Below are positions 28,876-29,452 of a stretch of DNA of 29,452 nt, one piece after another. Every line of letters begins with the position of its first letter. Within the stretch, counting starts at the first letter, position 1. The DNA is taken from positions 1-29,452 of the forward strand of contig JADGJG010000231.1 in assembly GCA_027596195.1 (NCBI GenBank), given 5' to 3'. This DNA is from Podochytrium sp. JEL0797. Lineage: Eukaryota > Chytridiomycota > Chytridiomycetes > Chytridiales > Chytriomycetaceae. The notes beneath the pieces were generated by a model that had not been told where the DNA came from, searched no databases, and was given only the letters and a program-made list of their open reading frames with translations. The translations under genes and the position numbers were made by a program.

Positions 28876-29452
28876 TCACTTTGACTCGCTCACAACCTCC
28901 ACCGTATTCCGAGAATCCGCCATCACCACATCCCTTGTTTCCACCTCCGCCGCCTGCACAGCCTCATCCACGCTGAAATGGAAATACTCCAGAGCAGCCA
29001 ACTTCCCTTCCCGCTCCATACTCACCGTCTCGGGGTCCTTCTTGAACTTTTTCAACAACCCCGCCACAAACCCTTCCTGATGATGACTCGGTGCACCAGG
29101 GGTCGCATCCACACTCGCTCCCGAAATCGTCCCTGGAACACGCACGAGTGTGTTCAACTGCTGTTTCCGCACATTGGCGAAATGGAATGGCACAGAACGG
29201 CCCGCGAACCGCATCAAATCGTCTTTGGAGTCCAGAAGCGCTTGAAGACCAGTGTAATCCACATTGTTGACGGCCGAAAAGTCTAACACGATTGCACGAA
29301 GAGGAGGCAACGCGTCCGTGAGCCCCTGCGCCTCTCGTGCACGTGCGCGTTCTTCGGTATCGTCGCTCCACACACGGTCGGATGATTTGGTGATGGAGTT
29401 GGTGTATCGGAAGTGTGTCAACACGGTTTCCTTGAGACGGTCGCCAAAGTAT
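28876..29452 (-). CDS. SulP sulfate transporter, C-terminal STAS part (partial, runs off window; copy 2)
   Basis: The minus-strand frame is open from the window edge to the stop at 28876-28878. It contains the STAS domain (LRAIVLDFSAVNNVDY, then GLQALLDSKDDL) and a charged C-terminal tail (DVVMADSRNTVEVVSESK). SulP transporters import sulfate or related anions with a membrane domain that would lie beyond the right edge. If the unique flank follows here, this is the 3' end of the complete parental gene. If another unit follows, it is again a truncated copy. Confidence 0.65.
   Translation of the reverse strand, partial: YFGDRLKETVLTHFRYTNSITKSSDRVWSDDTEERARAREAQGLTDALPPLRAIVLDFSAVNNVDYTGLQALLDSKDDLMRFAGRSVPFHFANVRKQQLNTLVRVPGTISGASVDATPGAPSHHQEGFVAGLLKKFKKDPETVSMEREGKLAALEYFHFSVDEAVQAAEVETRDVVMADSRNTVEVVSESK

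Larger units (their letters stand above)
21587..29452 (+). repeat. Tandem unit, copy 2 (7866 bp)
   Basis: Second head-to-tail copy, one base longer because of an extra G at about 21830. Coordinates are copy 1 plus 7865 before that base and plus 7866 after it. The window ends exactly at the end of this unit, so whether a third copy, the rest of the sulfate transporter gene or unrelated sequence follows cannot be seen. Confidence 0.95.

Overview
The window looks like nuclear DNA of a fungus, most likely a zoosporic one (Chytridiomycota or a relative). Genes are split by short GT-AG introns of about 45 to 95 bp and are tightly packed. They include a GH18 chitinase with chitin-binding-type modules, a HeH-domain nuclear-envelope-type protein, a Naa38/LSMD1 subunit, a class-A-like seven-helix receptor and a Fused/STK36-type kinase. 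A Fused-type kinase beside such a receptor fits a flagellated fungal lineage. The taxonomic call is an inference; no rRNA or marker gene is present.

Left part (1-13.1 kb), single copy: the 3' end of a coiled-coil, low-complexity protein (212-1406); a GPCR-like gene (2094-3214); a Fused-like kinase of about 1063 aa (3261-6624); a poorly coding kilobase with a 24-G homopolymer; a divergent pair, naa38 (minus) and a DUF952 gene (plus), whose start codons are 29 bp apart; a HeH-domain gene (8637-9479); an unrecognised His-rich/coiled-coil gene (9786-11085); then about 2 kb with no convincing gene and one 24-bp perfect palindrome. A degenerate 571-bp element with terminal inverted repeats and a PIF/Harbinger-like transposase remnant occupies 13098-13668.

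Right part (13722-29452): two head-to-tail copies of a 7.87-kb unit, 13722-21586 and 21587-29452. Each carries an upstream region with a paired 28-bp repeat and three CACGTG boxes; an 8-exon secreted GH18 chitinase of 746 aa; a small unassigned minus-strand ORF; a frameshifted FAD-monooxygenase pseudogene (minus); an intact paralogue in divergent orientation (plus, 426 aa); three C-terminal scraps of further monooxygenase genes; and the C-terminal STAS domain of a SulP-type sulfate transporter (minus). The unit boundary cuts the transporter gene. At the copy 1/copy 2 junction this leaves a STAS-only reading frame with a new ATG borrowed from the next unit.

The two units differ by ten substitutions and one 1-bp indel, all between 13861 and 14460. 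I saw no difference over the following 7.1 kb. The window ends exactly on the last base of the second unit. The cassette is therefore either a very recent (possibly longer) tandem amplification of a chitinase/monooxygenase locus or an assembly product at a repeat boundary; sequence alone cannot decide. The layered history is the most notable content: older monooxygenase duplication, inversion and decay, followed by duplication of the whole unit beside a transposon remnant.
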